In this document: positions 44,770 to 53,670 of the stretch, piece by piece
Layout: every line of letters starts with the position of its first letter
Numbering within the stretch: the stretch's first letter is position 1
From: Pseudosulfitobacter pseudonitzschiae
Lineage (GTDB): Bacteria > Pseudomonadota > Alphaproteobacteria > Rhodobacterales > Rhodobacteraceae
Assembly (NCBI RefSeq): GCF_900129395.1
Contig: NZ_FQVP01000003.1
Coordinates: 124,001 to 188,000 of the forward strand
DNA length: 64,000 nucleotides
Direction of reading: 5' to 3'
Made by a program: the position numbers and the translations under genes
Notes under the pieces: model-generated
The model's database searches: none
Told to the model about the DNA's origin: nothing
Seen by the model: the letters and a program-made list of their open reading frames with translations, nothing else

Positions 44770-45656
44770 CCCAGACAGAACCCACACACCGCCGCCTTGT
44801 GCTGATCACCGGACCCTCTGGGGCCGGCCGGTCAAGTGCGATCCGCGTGCTTGAGGACCTGGGGTTCGAGGTCATCGACAACATGCCGCTGCGCCTGATA
44901 CGGCCCCTGCTGGACGATCCGTCAAGCACGCGGCCGCTGGCGCTGGGGATCGACCCACGCACCCGCGATTTTTCCGTGAACGCGGTGATGGACGCCATCG
45001 GCCAGATCGCCGCCGTGCCGGGGCTGGTGCCCGAACTGCTGTACCTGGACTGCGACACGGATGTGCTGCTGCGCCGTTTCTCGGAAACCCGGCGCAGGCA
45101 TCCGCTGGCGGACGGTGACCGCCCCGAGGCAGGCATCGCACGCGAGCTTGAGATGCTGGGCCCGCTGCGCGCACGCGCAGATATCCTGATCGACACCTCG
45201 CAGTTGAACGTTCACCAATTGCGCGCTGCGGTTGAAGAGTGGTTCGCACCGGGTGATCAGGCGCACCTGTCGGTTTCTGTCGAAAGCTTTTCCTACAAAC
45301 GCGGGCTGCCGCGCAGCGTGGACATGGTGTTTGACTGTCGCTTTCTGAAAAACCCTTATTGGGAGCCATCCCTGCGGGCCGCGAACGGTACGGAAAAGCG
45401 TGTGCAGGACCATATCGCAACAGATTCGCGTTATGCTGACTTTGTCGCGAAGACCACGGATCTCGCGCTATGGTTGTTGCCGGCCTTCGCCGAGGAAGGG
45501 AAATCACACCTGTCCATCGCTTTCGGGTGTACCGGCGGGCAACATAGGTCGGTTGCCATAGCGGAAACCTGCGCAGTGGCCCTTGCGAAGGCAGGCTGGC
45601 AAGTGTCAATTAGACATCGCGAATTGGACCGCCGGAAAAAGGACGGGGCAGAGTGA
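44766..45656 (+). CDS. rapZ: RNase adapter protein RapZ family
   Basis: 296 residues. N-terminal P-loop domain: GPSGAGRSS (16-24), where the Walker A Lys is Arg22, with FEVIDNMPLRLIRPLL and ELLYLDCDTDVLLRRFSETRRRHPL; C-terminal domain with FSYKRGLPRSVDMVFDCRFLKNPYWE and the closing IAFGCTGGQHRSV. In enterobacteria RapZ binds glucosamine-6-phosphate and directs RNase E; in this clade it sits between hprK and the PTS genes. Overlaps neighbours by 4 bases on both sides. Confidence 0.93.
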   Translation: MTQTEPTHRRLVLITGPSGAGRSSAIRVLEDLGFEVIDNMPLRLIRPLLDDPSSTRPLALGIDPRTRDFSVNAVMDAIGQIAAVPGLVPELLYLDCDTDVLLRRFSETRRRHPLADGDRPEAGIARELEMLGPLRARADILIDTSQLNVHQLRAAVEEWFAPGDQAHLSVSVESFSYKRGLPRSVDMVFDCRFLKNPYWEPSLRAANGTEKRVQDHIATDSRYADFVAKTTDLALWLLPAFAEEGKSHLSIAFGCTGGQHRSVAIAETCAVALAKAGWQVSIRHRELDRRKKDGAE

Positions 45657-46060
45657 TCGGAATTGTGATTGTGGCGCATGGTGGACTGGCACGAGAGTAT
45701 CTCGCTGCCATCGAACATGTTGTCGGATCGCAATCGGGCGTCCGCGCCATCGCGATCGAGGCCAACCACGACCGCGCCGCCAAACAGTCCGAGATTTGCG
45801 CCGCCGCGGACGAAGTCGACGATGGCAGTGGCGTCGTGGTGGTCACCGACCTTTTTGGCGGCTCGCCGTCCAACCTGTCGCTGCTGGCCTGTCAGCCACA
45901 GGGGCGCCGCATCCTTTACGGCGCGAATCTGCCGATGTTGATCAAACTGGCCAAAAGCCGTCACAAACCCGTCGGTGATGCGGTACGTGCCGCACTGGAC
46001 GCTGGCAAGAAATACATCGACAGCCAGAATGTCAGCGCAGAAAGCCCAAACCACGTATGA
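45653..46060 (+). CDS. PTS EIIA component (mannose/fructose type)
   Basis: 135 residues from a GTG overlapping the rapZ stop. EIIA-Man fold with the phosphorylated His9 in VIVAHGGLAREYL and VVVVTDLFGGSPSNLSL. No cognate EIIB/EIIC permease is present in the window, so it most likely has a regulatory role in the phosphorylation chain with HPr rather than sugar transport. Confidence 0.92.
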   Translation: MIGIVIVAHGGLAREYLAAIEHVVGSQSGVRAIAIEANHDRAAKQSEICAAADEVDDGSGVVVVTDLFGGSPSNLSLLACQPQGRRILYGANLPMLIKLAKSRHKPVGDAVRAALDAGKKYIDSQNVSAESPNHV

Positions 46061-46326
46061 CCAAATGCACTTTGAAGATCGTCAACGAAAAGGGCTTGCA
46101 CGCCCGCGCCTCGGCCAAACTGGTCGAGGTTGTCGAAGCCTTTGACGCCCAGGCCGAAGTGGTCAAGGACGGCATGTCCGCCTCGGGTGACAGTATTATG
46201 GGTCTTTTGATGTTGGCAGCCTCAAAAGGAACCTTTATTGACGTTGAAACCTCCGGACCCGATGCTGACGCGCTGGCAGAGGCGCTGACTGCTTTGGTCG
46301 CGGACAAGTTCGGCGAAGGTGCCTGA
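46057..46326 (+). CDS. ptsH: Phosphocarrier protein HPr
   Basis: 89 residues. His15 in GLHARASAKLVE accepts phosphate from enzyme I and Ser46 in SASGDSIMGLLMLAA is the target of HprK, so both regulatory sites are intact. ATG overlaps the EIIA stop codon (ATGA). Enzyme I is not in the window. Confidence 0.96.
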   Translation: MTKCTLKIVNEKGLHARASAKLVEVVEAFDAQAEVVKDGMSASGDSIMGLLMLAASKGTFIDVETSGPDADALAEALTALVADKFGEGA

Positions 46327-46375
46327 GACCATCGGCGATCTCAGACCTGACAGCATGACAAAAGGTGAAACAGAC

Positions 46376-47260
46376 GTGGTTGACAGCTCGCAGGGCGCAC
46401 AAGGCTTTACGCAGGCACAGGATGAAACGGTCACGTTTACCAAATATGATCGTCGCAGCCTGTCCTATGCGTCGACCTTTGACGACCCGTGGAAAGCGAC
46501 GTTCATACGCGTCATGGAGGCCTTTACCGGCAAGCTGACGATCCTGCGCCTGATCCGCAAATTCGAACGCCAGGGTGCGCCGCAAGGCCAGGCCTTTTGG
46601 CGCGCCTGCCTGGATGTCATGGGCATTCAGCTGACGACACCGCAGGTTCAGCTTGACCGTATCCCGAAAGAGGGACCGGTGATCGTGGTGGCGAACCATC
46701 CGCACGGCATGGTCGACGGGATGATCTTTGGCGACCTGATCGGCCGCGTGCGCCCCGACTACCGCATCCTGACCCGCTCGTTGCTGACTGCCATCGACGA
46801 GGTGGCCGGCAGCTATATGATCCCCGTGCCGTTCCCCCACGACCCCGACGCGCAACGCAAGGGTGTCGAGATGCGCGCCAAGGCGATGAAGCACCTCAAA
46901 GAGGGGGGCGTTGTGGCGCTGTTCCCTTCAGGACAGGTCGCGGCCTCGGAGACTTATTTCGGCCCTGCGGTCGAGGCGGAATGGAACGTCTTTACGGCGG
47001 CACTGATCCGTCGGTCCGGTGCCAGGGTCGTACCGATGAAATTCCCCGGCCAGAACAGCCGCGCCTATCAGATTGCCAACAAACTCTCGCCGATGCTGCG
47101 CCAGGGGCTGTTGCTTCATGAAATCGTCTATTCGTTGAACAAGCCGCAAGGCCCCATCGTTGGCGATCCGATCCCGCAGGAAGATGTCAAAGCCTGGGCC
47201 GACGACCCGCGCGGCTTTATGGCATGGCTGCGCGAGCACACACTCAACCTCAAGGGCTGA
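46376..47260 (+). CDS. Lysophospholipid acyltransferase family protein
   Basis: 294 residues. PlsC-like acyltransferase with the active-site box NHPHGMVDG, then ILTRSLLTAIDEV, VALFPSGQVAASE and FPGQNSRAYQIANKLSPMLRQGLLLHE, as in the hemolysin-like subgroup that acylates lyso-lipids including ornithine lipid precursors. Start uncertain: GTG 46376 has AAAGGTGA 8 bases upstream; ATG 46355 and GTG 46319 are in frame. Follows HPr closely and is probably in the same transcript. Confidence 0.85.
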   Translation: MVDSSQGAQGFTQAQDETVTFTKYDRRSLSYASTFDDPWKATFIRVMEAFTGKLTILRLIRKFERQGAPQGQAFWRACLDVMGIQLTTPQVQLDRIPKEGPVIVVANHPHGMVDGMIFGDLIGRVRPDYRILTRSLLTAIDEVAGSYMIPVPFPHDPDAQRKGVEMRAKAMKHLKEGGVVALFPSGQVAASETYFGPAVEAEWNVFTAALIRRSGARVVPMKFPGQNSRAYQIANKLSPMLRQGLLLHEIVYSLNKPQGPIVGDPIPQEDVKAWADDPRGFMAWLREHTLNLKG

Positions 47261-47265
47261 AAGCT

Positions 47266-47325
47266 TCTTTAACTTGCCGGATAAACTTCGGGACAGGCGC
47301 AGCGCGCCGGGGGCAGCGCCCCCAG
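47266..47325 (-). repeat. Intergenic repeat family, copy C
   Basis: Read on the minus strand: GGGGGCGCTGCCCCCGGCGC, then CTGCGCCTGTCCCGAAG, then TTTATCCGGCAAGTTAAAG. It begins 24 bases after the stop codon of hbd, which is on the same strand. The last part diverges from GGCAAGATGAAG. Confidence 0.8.
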
Positions 47326-47349
47326 TCTGGAATATTCTTGAACAGCGCC

Positions 47350-48225
47350 TTAGCGCGTCGGAACAGGCGTCTCGCCCCGATAGTCATAGAACCCGCGCTG
47401 GGTCTTGCGGCCCAGCCAGCCGGCTTCGACGTATTTGGTCAACAGCGGGCAGGGGCGGTATTTCGTATCGGCCAACCCGTCGTGCAGCACGTTCATGATG
47501 GCCAGACAGGTATCCAACCCGATGAAATCCGCCAGTTCCAGCGGCCCCATCGGGTGGTTCGCGCCCAGTTTCATGGAGCTGTCGATGGACTGTACGTTGC
47601 CCACGCCTTCGTACAGCGTATAGACGGCCTCGTTGATCATCGGCATCAGGATGCGATTGACGATAAAGGCCGGAAAATCCTCGGCGCTGGCGGCGGTCTT
47701 GCCCAGTTTGTCCACGACCTGCTTGCAGGCGTCATAGGTTTCGCTGTCCGTGGCAATGCCGCGGATCAGTTCCACCAGCTGCATGACCGGCACCGGGTTC
47801 ATGAAATGGAAACCCATGAATTTTTCCGGCCGGTCCGTGCGGCTGGCCAGCCGGGTGATCGAGATGGACGACGTGTTCGACGTCAGGATCGTATGCGGCT
47901 TCAGGTGGGGCAGCAGATCCTCGAAGATCGCCTGTTTGACGGTCTCGCGCTCGGTCGCGGCCTCGATGATCAGATCGCTGGGTCCCAGATCGGTCAGCGT
48001 CACCGTGGTGGCGATTCGCGCCATCGCGTCGGCCTTGGCCTCGGCTGTGATCTTGTCGCGGCTGACCTGCCGTTCCATGTTGCTGTCGATCAGCTTGATG
48101 GCCGCTTGCAGCGCGTCCTCGCTGATGTCTGTCATGGTCACGTCATAGCCTGCCAGCGCCATGACGTGGGCAATCCCGTTGCCCATTTGCCCTGCGCCTA
48201 CGATCCCGACTGTCTTGATGTCCAT
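47350..48225 (-). CDS. hbd: 3-hydroxybutyryl-CoA dehydrogenase
   Basis: 291 residues from the ATG preceded by AAAAGGGG. NAD(P)-binding GIVGAGQMGNGIAHV, SNTSSISITRLA, HFMNPVPVMQLVELI with the catalytic His, and the C-terminal AGWLGRKTQRGFYDY. Interconverts acetoacetyl-CoA and 3-hydroxybutyryl-CoA; in organisms with Mcd this step feeds crotonyl-CoA into the ethylmalonyl-CoA pathway as well as PHB-related metabolism. Confidence 0.95.
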   Translation of the reverse strand: MDIKTVGIVGAGQMGNGIAHVMALAGYDVTMTDISEDALQAAIKLIDSNMERQVSRDKITAEAKADAMARIATTVTLTDLGPSDLIIEAATERETVKQAIFEDLLPHLKPHTILTSNTSSISITRLASRTDRPEKFMGFHFMNPVPVMQLVELIRGIATDSETYDACKQVVDKLGKTAASAEDFPAFIVNRILMPMINEAVYTLYEGVGNVQSIDSSMKLGANHPMGPLELADFIGLDTCLAIMNVLHDGLADTKYRPCPLLTKYVEAGWLGRKTQRGFYDYRGETPVPTR

Positions 48226-48376
48226 GCGATGCCCCTTTTGTGTCAGCGCACCATATCCGCGCCGCCTGTCTGGCTGCAAGGTGTGAACGGCCGTACTGTT
48301 CAGTCAGACCCTGTTAGCATTTTCTAAGGACCTGCGCGCTATACCCAACCTCGGGTGAAATTGAGAGGTGGGTGTA

Positions 48377-49222
48377 ATGACCTATGATGCTGTGGGCCAA
48401 GGGTCCCTTGACTATCTTCCGTGCCGTTATGGCACATCCAAGGTGTTGTTTCGCGGGCCGCGGAAATCCTTGAAAAAACCGTATATCGCTTTCTTCGGAG
48501 GCACCGAAACCTACGGGAAATTCGTGGCAAAACCGTTCCCGGACCTGCTTGAGGAAAAGCTGGGCATGCCCTGCGTTAACCTGGGCTGCACCAATGCCGG
48601 GATCGAGGTGTTCGCGTCCGATCCAAATCTGACCGAAATCGGCGCGGGGGCCAAGGTGACTGTTCTGCAGGTGCTGAGTGCGCAGAATATGTCGAACCGG
48701 TTCTATTCGGTCCATCCGCGCCGCAATGACCGGTTCCTGAAGCCGTCCGGCTTGCTTGAGGCGATCTTTCGCGATGTGGACTTTGCCGAGTTCAACTTCA
48801 ACAAACACCTGTTGACGCATCTCAACACGGTGTCGCCCGAGCGTTTCCGCACAGTGCGCGAAGAACTGCAAAGCGCGTGGGTTGCCCGTATGCGGCATCT
48901 GCTGGGGCGCATCACGGGGCGGACGGTGCTGTTGTGGTTCGGCGAGGCGGACCCCGACAACCGCGACAACGGAATGGGCCGTGATCCGTGGTTCATCACC
49001 CGCGAGATGATCGAGATGTTGCGCACCGAGGTCACCGAGATCGTTGAAGTCATGCCTTCGGATTACGCACGGGAACAGGGCACCGAAGGCATGGTGTTTT
49101 CCGAGCTTGAGCGTCCGGCGGCGGAGACCATGCTGGGGCCGGTGGCCCATCAGGAGGCCGCAGCGGCCCTGGCACCGGTACTGCGCAAGCTGGTGGGGCA
49201 GGCGGCCTGTGCAGACACCTGA
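48377..49222 (+). CDS. DUF6473-like conserved protein
   Basis: 281 residues starting MTYDAVGQGSLDYLPCRYG. Soluble; FRGPRKSLKKPYIAFFGGTETYGKF, LGCTNAGIEVFASDP and TVLLWFGEADPDN are conserved-looking segments resembling the opening of SGNH-type hydrolases, although I see no complete catalytic triad. I recall this as a Rhodobacterales protein under DUF6473; function unknown. GAGAGG precedes the ATG. A strong bidirectional terminator follows. Confidence 0.7.
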   Translation: MTYDAVGQGSLDYLPCRYGTSKVLFRGPRKSLKKPYIAFFGGTETYGKFVAKPFPDLLEEKLGMPCVNLGCTNAGIEVFASDPNLTEIGAGAKVTVLQVLSAQNMSNRFYSVHPRRNDRFLKPSGLLEAIFRDVDFAEFNFNKHLLTHLNTVSPERFRTVREELQSAWVARMRHLLGRITGRTVLLWFGEADPDNRDNGMGRDPWFITREMIEMLRTEVTEIVEVMPSDYAREQGTEGMVFSELERPAAETMLGPVAHQEAAAALAPVLRKLVGQAACADT

Positions 49223-49226
49223 CAGC

Positions 49227-49258
49227 AAAAAGGCCCGCCGTTTCAGGCGGGCCTTTTA
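49227..49258. terminator. Bidirectional terminator
   Basis: Stem AAAAAGGCCCGCC / GGCGGGCCTTTT with a 6-base loop; A-rich on the left, T-rich on the right, between the DUF6473-like gene and etfA. Confidence 0.92.
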
Positions 49259-49277
49259 TTCGTGATCCTGTGACGGA

Positions 49278-50204
49278 TTACAGTTTCTCGATCAGTTCGG
49301 GCACAGCGGTGAACAGGTCGGCAACCAGGCCGTAATCGGCCACCTGGAAGATTGGCGCCTCTTCGTCCTTGTTGATCGCAACGATGATCTTGCTGTCCTT
49401 CATGCCTGCAAGGTGCTGGATCGCACCCGAGATGCCGACGGCGACATACAGTTCGGGGGCGACGACCTTGCCGGTCTGGCCAACTTGCCAGTCGTTCGGG
49501 GCATAGCCACTGTCGACCGCAGCACGGGACGCGCCAACGGCGGCACCCAGTTTGTCGGCCAGCTGTTCGATCAGTTTGAAGTCTTCTTCCGAGCCGACGC
49601 CACGGCCACCGGACACGACCACACCGGCCGATGTCAGTTCGGGGCGGTCGCTGGCGGCAACCTTGTCCTCGACCCAGGACGACAGACCGGGATCGGCGGC
49701 GGCCGACACGGTTTCGACCGAGGCAGAGCCACCTTCACCGGCAGCATCAAATGTCGATGTGCGGAAGGTGATGACCTTCTTGGCGTCTTTCGACTTAACA
49801 GTCTGGATCGCGTTGCCTGCGTAGATCGGGCGCTCGAACGTGTCGCCATCTACGACGCCGGAAGCGTCGGAAATGATCATCACATCCAGCAGCGCCGCGA
49901 CGCGGGGCATCACGTTTTTCGCGTCGGTGGTGGCGGGGGCGACGATGTGTTCGTAGTCATCGGCCAACGACACGATCAACGCGGCAGTGGATTCCGCCAG
50001 ACGGTGGCCCAGCGTTGCGTCCTCGGCGACCAGCACCTTGGACACGCCGTCGATTTTCGCAGCCGCGTCGCCTGCCGCAGCAGCAGAGCCGCCCGCGCAC
50101 AGAACGGTCACATCACCGAGCGCCTTGGCGGCGGTGACAGCCTTGGCGGTGGCGTCCATCGCCAGTTCGCCATTGTTGACTTCGGCAAGAAGCAGAACAG
50201 CCAT
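49278..50204 (-). CDS. etfA: Electron transfer flavoprotein subunit alpha
   Basis: 308 residues. Binds FAD: C-terminal [12 protein letters not shown] and [36 protein letters not shown]-terminal half is a UspA-like domain. Takes electrons from acyl-CoA dehydrogenases such as Mcd and passes them to ETF-QO. ATG overlaps the etfB stop (TAATG). Confidence 0.97.
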   Translation of the reverse strand: MAVLLLAEVNNGELAMDATAKAVTAAKALGDVTVLCAGGSAAAAGDAAAKIDGVSKVLVAEDATLGHRLAESTAALIVSLADDYEHIVAPATTDAKNVMPRVAALLDVMIISDASGVVDGDTFERPIYAGNAIQTVKSKDAKKVITFRTSTFDAAGEGGSASVETVSAAADPGLSSWVEDKVAASDRPELTSAGVVVSGGRGVGSEEDFKLIEQLADKLGAAVGASRAAVDSGYAPNDWQVGQTGKVVAPELYVAVGISGAIQHLAGMKDSKIIVAINKDEEAPIFQVADYGLVADLFTAVPELIEKL

Positions 50205-50962
50205 TACACCACTCCCTTTTCTTTGAGTTTCGCAACCAGTGCGTCCACGTCTGCCACGATTTCACCTGCCGCGCGGGCTTCGGGCTCTTTCGTGCTGACC
50301 ACTTCCAGGTGCAGCGCCGTATCGACGCCGTAATCGGCTGCGGTTTTCTCATCCAGCGGCTTTTTCTTCGCCTTCATGATGTTGGGCAGCGACGCATAGC
50401 GCGGCTCGTTCAGGCGCAGGTCGACCGAGATTACGGTCGGCATGTTGACCTCGATGGTTTGCAGACCGCCATCGACTTCGCGCGTGACCTTGGCCTTGTC
50501 GCCAGCGATTTCGACTTCGGAGGCGAATGTCGCCTGGCTCCAGCCCAGCAGGGCTGCCAGCATCTGGCCGGTCGCGTTCATGTCGTTGTCGATCGCCTGT
50601 TTGCCGCACAGCACAAGGCCGGGCTGCTCTTCGTCGACGATCGCCTTGAGGATCTTGGCAACGGTCAGCGGTTCAATGTCCTGATGAACGTCGTCGGCGG
50701 CAACCACCAGGATCGCCCGGTCCGCACCCATCGCCAGAGCTGTGCGCAGGGTTTCCTGCGCCTGCTTCACGCCGATGGAAACCGCGACGATTTCTTCGGC
50801 CTGACCGGCTTCTTTCAAACGGATTGCCTGTTCGACAGCAATCTCGTCGAACGGGTTCATCGACATTTTCACGTTTGCAAGATCAACACCCGATCCATCC
50901 GATTTCACACGGACTTTCACGTTATAGTCGATCACGCGTTTGACAGGCACCAATACCTTCAT
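50204..50962 (-). CDS. etfB: Electron transfer flavoprotein subunit beta
   Basis: 252 residues from the ATG preceded by [26 protein letters not shown] at the start, [17 protein letters not shown] and the ETF-beta signature [24 protein letters not shown]. Holds AMP and forms the heterodimer with EtfA. The 157 bases upstream would hold the promoter; no clear motif identified. Confidence 0.97.
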   Translation of the reverse strand: MKVLVPVKRVIDYNVKVRVKSDGSGVDLANVKMSMNPFDEIAVEQAIRLKEAGQAEEIVAVSIGVKQAQETLRTALAMGADRAILVVAADDVHQDIEPLTVAKILKAIVDEEQPGLVLCGKQAIDNDMNATGQMLAALLGWSQATFASEVEIAGDKAKVTREVDGGLQTIEVNMPTVISVDLRLNEPRYASLPNIMKAKKKPLDEKTAADYGVDTALHLEVVSTKEPEARAAGEIVADVDALVAKLKEKGVV

Positions 50963-51119
50963 GAGCGTTCCTTCCTTGACAAAATCCGACTCACCAAATG
51001 GCAAGCCAACAATTCATTCCGCACGGTTTACCCAAGCCCGCGTTGGGGAAACAGGGTAAAATCGTCACTATATGGTCCGGCGACGCCGCGTTTCGGCGTC
51101 AGGGCACCTGATTTCGACC

Positions 51120-51692
51120 TCAGCGGTTCGCGCCGGGGACCCACAATACATCATCCTTGCCGCCGTTGTTGGCGATCCGGGAGGCGACAAAAAACCAGTC
51201 GCTGAGCCGGTTCAGGTATTTCACCGCTGCCGGATTAACCTGTTCCAGCGTGGCAAGTTCTACCGCCAGCCGTTCCGCGCGCCGCGAAACGGTGCGGCAC
51301 ACATGCAGATGCGCGGCCAACGCGGCCCCGCCGGGCAATACAAAACTGCGCAGGGGTTCAAGAGCGGCGTTCATCACGTCGATCTCTTCTTCCAGTCGCT
51401 TTACCTGGGCGTCGATCATGCGCAGGGGCGGGTATTCCGCCTTGGCGTCGCTTTCCATGTCCGGGCGGCACAGATCTGCGCCCAGATCGAACAGGTCGTT
51501 CTGGATGCGCGCCAGCGCCGCGTCTGTTTCGCCCGTCGCCTCAAGCCGCGCGACACCGACAAAGGCATTCAGCTCGTCCGAGGTGCCATAGGCGTTGACC
51601 CGCGCGGCGTGCTTGACCACCCGCGTGCCGTCACCCAGCGCGGTTTCGCCCTTGTCACCGGTGCGGGTGTATATCTTGTTCAGTACAACCAT
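51120..51692 (-). CDS. Cob(I)alamin adenosyltransferase, PduO type
   Basis: 190 residues. YTRTGDKGETALGDGTRV binds ATP, GTSDELNAFVGVAR follows, and the helical part has LPGGAALAAHLHVCRTVSRRAER and NRLSDWFFVASR. Transfers adenosyl from ATP to cob(I)alamin. Adenosylcobalamin is needed by ethylmalonyl-CoA and methylmalonyl-CoA mutases, which fits the presence of mcd. Starts 1 base after the HIG1-like stop. Confidence 0.95.
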   Translation of the reverse strand: MVVLNKIYTRTGDKGETALGDGTRVVKHAARVNAYGTSDELNAFVGVARLEATGETDAALARIQNDLFDLGADLCRPDMESDAKAEYPPLRMIDAQVKRLEEEIDVMNAALEPLRSFVLPGGAALAAHLHVCRTVSRRAERLAVELATLEQVNPAAVKYLNRLSDWFFVASRIANNGGKDDVLWVPGANR

Positions 51693-51693
51693 T

Positions 51694-51900
51694 TCAGCCC
51701 CCTGACTGTCGCCACAAAACCGCGATCACGATCAACACCACGGCGACGAATTGCGCAATGATCCGCATCCGCATCAGTTTGTTCGAATTCTTTGACGCCC
51801 AGCCGTCACCCTTGGCAAAGCCGCCCATTCCGGTGACCAGCACCAGAACGACCGCCGCGCAGGCCAGCAGGATCAAGATGAACATTGGATCAGAGGTCAT
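51694..51900 (-). CDS. HIG1-like twin transmembrane protein
   Basis: 68 residues, two membrane helices (FILILLACAAVVLVLVTG and IIAQFVAVVLIVIAVLW) joined by a basic loop with NKLMRMRIIAQ, the HIG1 pattern. HIG1 proteins modulate cytochrome oxidase in mitochondria and some Alphaproteobacteria. Co-transcribed with the PduO gene (1-base gap). Confidence 0.75.
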   Translation of the reverse strand: MTSDPMFILILLACAAVVLVLVTGMGGFAKGDGWASKNSNKLMRMRIIAQFVAVVLIVIAVLWRQSGG

Positions 51901-51987
51901 GCCCGTTTCCTTATTGCGTCGTTGTTAGCAGATGTAGCGGCCCGCTGGCCGAAAGCGAACCCGTTTCGGCAATTCACCTTGCGCCAA

Positions 51988-52815
51988 TTAGACACGTGTC
52001 AGCAACCAGTCCATCGCACGGGTGGACAGGATGCGCCGCATCGCGCCCATGAAATGTGTGGGGACCGTCACAAAATAACGCGGACGGGGGCGGGGGCTTT
52101 CGATGGCGTGGATCAGCTTTTTCACCACGGCCTCGGGTGGCAGCTCGAAACTGTCCGGCCCGCTGTCTTGCGCATAAAGCCGTGCGCGCAGTTCGGTTTC
52201 GTATTGCGCCGACCTGGCCGAGGATTTCCAGTCGATCCAGCGTTCGAAATGGTCCACCGCGTTGATGCGAAAGCGGCTGGTGATGGGGCCGGGCTCGATC
52301 AGGCAAACGTGCACGCCGGTGCCACGCATTTCGATGCGCATGGTGCTGCTTAGACCCTCAAGAGCGTGCTTCGTGGCGTTGTAGGCACCGCGCAGAGGCA
52401 AGGTGATAAAGCCAAGTATGGAAGAACATTGGACAATCCGACCATGTCCTTGGGCGCGCATCACCGGGACAACGGCGTGGGTCAGCGTGTGCCAGCCAAA
52501 GAAATTCGCCTCGAAAATGGCACGCAGGGCGTCGGTGGGCAGATCCTCGACCGCGCCGGGACAGGCGTGGGCACCATTGTTGAACAGTGCATCCAGCGTG
52601 CCGCCGGTCGCCTCAAGGACTTCGGCCAGGCCGGTGGCGATGCTGTCTTCGTCCGCATAGTCTATGCGCGGGCTCTCGAACCCTTCGGCTTGCAGCCGTG
52701 TGCAGTCCTGCGCCTGTCGGCAGGCAGCAAAGACACGCCAGCCCCGCGCGCGCAGCCCGTGAGCCGCAGCATAACCGATGCCGGATGAACACCCAGTGAT
52801 CAGAATGGTTTTCAT
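51988..52815 (-). CDS. Short-chain dehydrogenase/reductase
   Basis: 275 residues. NAD(P)-binding TGCSSGIG (about 7-14), FNNGAH, the catalytic SSILGF and YNATKHALEG (Tyr-X3-Lys), then EPGPITSRF. Classical SDR; substrate unknown. The start ATG stands 2 bases from the terminator of the upstream SH3 gene and has no visible Shine-Dalgarno sequence. Confidence 0.9.
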   Translation of the reverse strand: MKTILITGCSSGIGYAAAHGLRARGWRVFAACRQAQDCTRLQAEGFESPRIDYADEDSIATGLAEVLEATGGTLDALFNNGAHACPGAVEDLPTDALRAIFEANFFGWHTLTHAVVPVMRAQGHGRIVQCSSILGFITLPLRGAYNATKHALEGLSSTMRIEMRGTGVHVCLIEPGPITSRFRINAVDHFERWIDWKSSARSAQYETELRARLYAQDSGPDSFELPPEAVVKKLIHAIESPRPRPRYFVTVPTHFMGAMRRILSTRAMDWLLTRV

Positions 52816-52816
52816 A

Positions 52817-52846
52817 ATAAAACTGCCCGCAAATTCATGCGGGCAG
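52817..52846 (-). terminator. Terminator of the SH3-domain gene
   Basis: Stem CTGCCCGCA / TGCGGGCAG with a 6-base loop, followed on the minus strand by TTTTATT, whose last bases abut the SDR start codon. Confidence 0.85.
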
Positions 52847-52874
52847 GTGTGTCACGGGTTTTTGGGTTTGGCAA

Positions 52875-53537
52875 TCAACTGCTGGACAGCAAAAAGTCGG
52901 CCATCCAGCCCTCTGGGCCACCGTCCAGCGGGCGCAGCTTGACCCAACCGTTGCCGGGGTCTTGCAGGATTTCAACCTGTGCGCCGCGTGTCAGGCTGTC
53001 GACCACGCCAAAGTTGGTGCCGGGGCCGCCGCGCAGGTTCACGCGGTTGCCGGAAACGGCGCGCACGTCCAGGGCGATGGCGTCCTCATCTGGCATGATG
53101 TCGGTCGGGGGCAGTTCATCCTGCGACATCTCGATGGCAGGTTGAGCCGCGGGAATCAGGCTGGGAATGACGATGCTGTTGGTGTCGGTGGTGTCCAGCG
53201 ACGCGGTGCTGAGCGTGGCGCCACCGAATTGGGCAGGGCTTGCAACGGCAGTGCTGACCGAGGCGGTCGTGGTTGTCGGCAGGGGCTTGGTTGGTTTGAT
53301 CACGTCGCGGGTCGTGGTCAGGTTCAGCGAAACGCGGGACACTTCTGCAGAGGCTGCGCCCCGAGTGTCTACGTCGGCCAGCAGGGTTTTCGGCGTGTCA
53401 GCGTCAATCGGGCTGGGTTCGACCGGATCAAGGCGTGATATCCGCAGGGCTTCGCCGTCAAAATCGGCCCCACCGCTCATTTCATAAAAGGCCACGCCCA
53501 GAAACAGGAACGTCAAAACAATAAAGCGGAACATCAT
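52875..53537 (-). CDS. Membrane-anchored SH3-domain protein
   Basis: 220 residues from the ATG with GGGGGA upstream. One N-terminal transmembrane helix (about 3-18), a Thr/Ser/Pro-rich linker (about 60-130), and a bacterial SH3_3 domain at about 150-220 (GNRVNLRGGPGTNFGVVDSLTRGAQVEIL...GWVKLRPLDGGPEGWM). SH3_3 domains of this layout usually face the periplasm and are linked with peptidoglycan. An EcfG-like promoter lies 134 bases upstream of the start codon. Confidence 0.85.
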   Translation of the reverse strand: MMFRFIVLTFLFLGVAFYEMSGGADFDGEALRISRLDPVEPSPIDADTPKTLLADVDTRGAASAEVSRVSLNLTTTRDVIKPTKPLPTTTTASVSTAVASPAQFGGATLSTASLDTTDTNSIVIPSLIPAAQPAIEMSQDELPPTDIMPDEDAIALDVRAVSGNRVNLRGGPGTNFGVVDSLTRGAQVEILQDPGNGWVKLRPLDGGPEGWMADFLLSSS

Positions 53538-53670
53538 CAAATCCCCCAGGATATACCCGGCATGTGCGGCAGCTAAAGCACGGGTTGATTAATCTTATCA
53601 GGCGGCCGCAGAGCGCGCAGTGAGAAAACCGGACAATTGTTCCCCGCGCGCATCGCCGTGTTGAAAAGGC

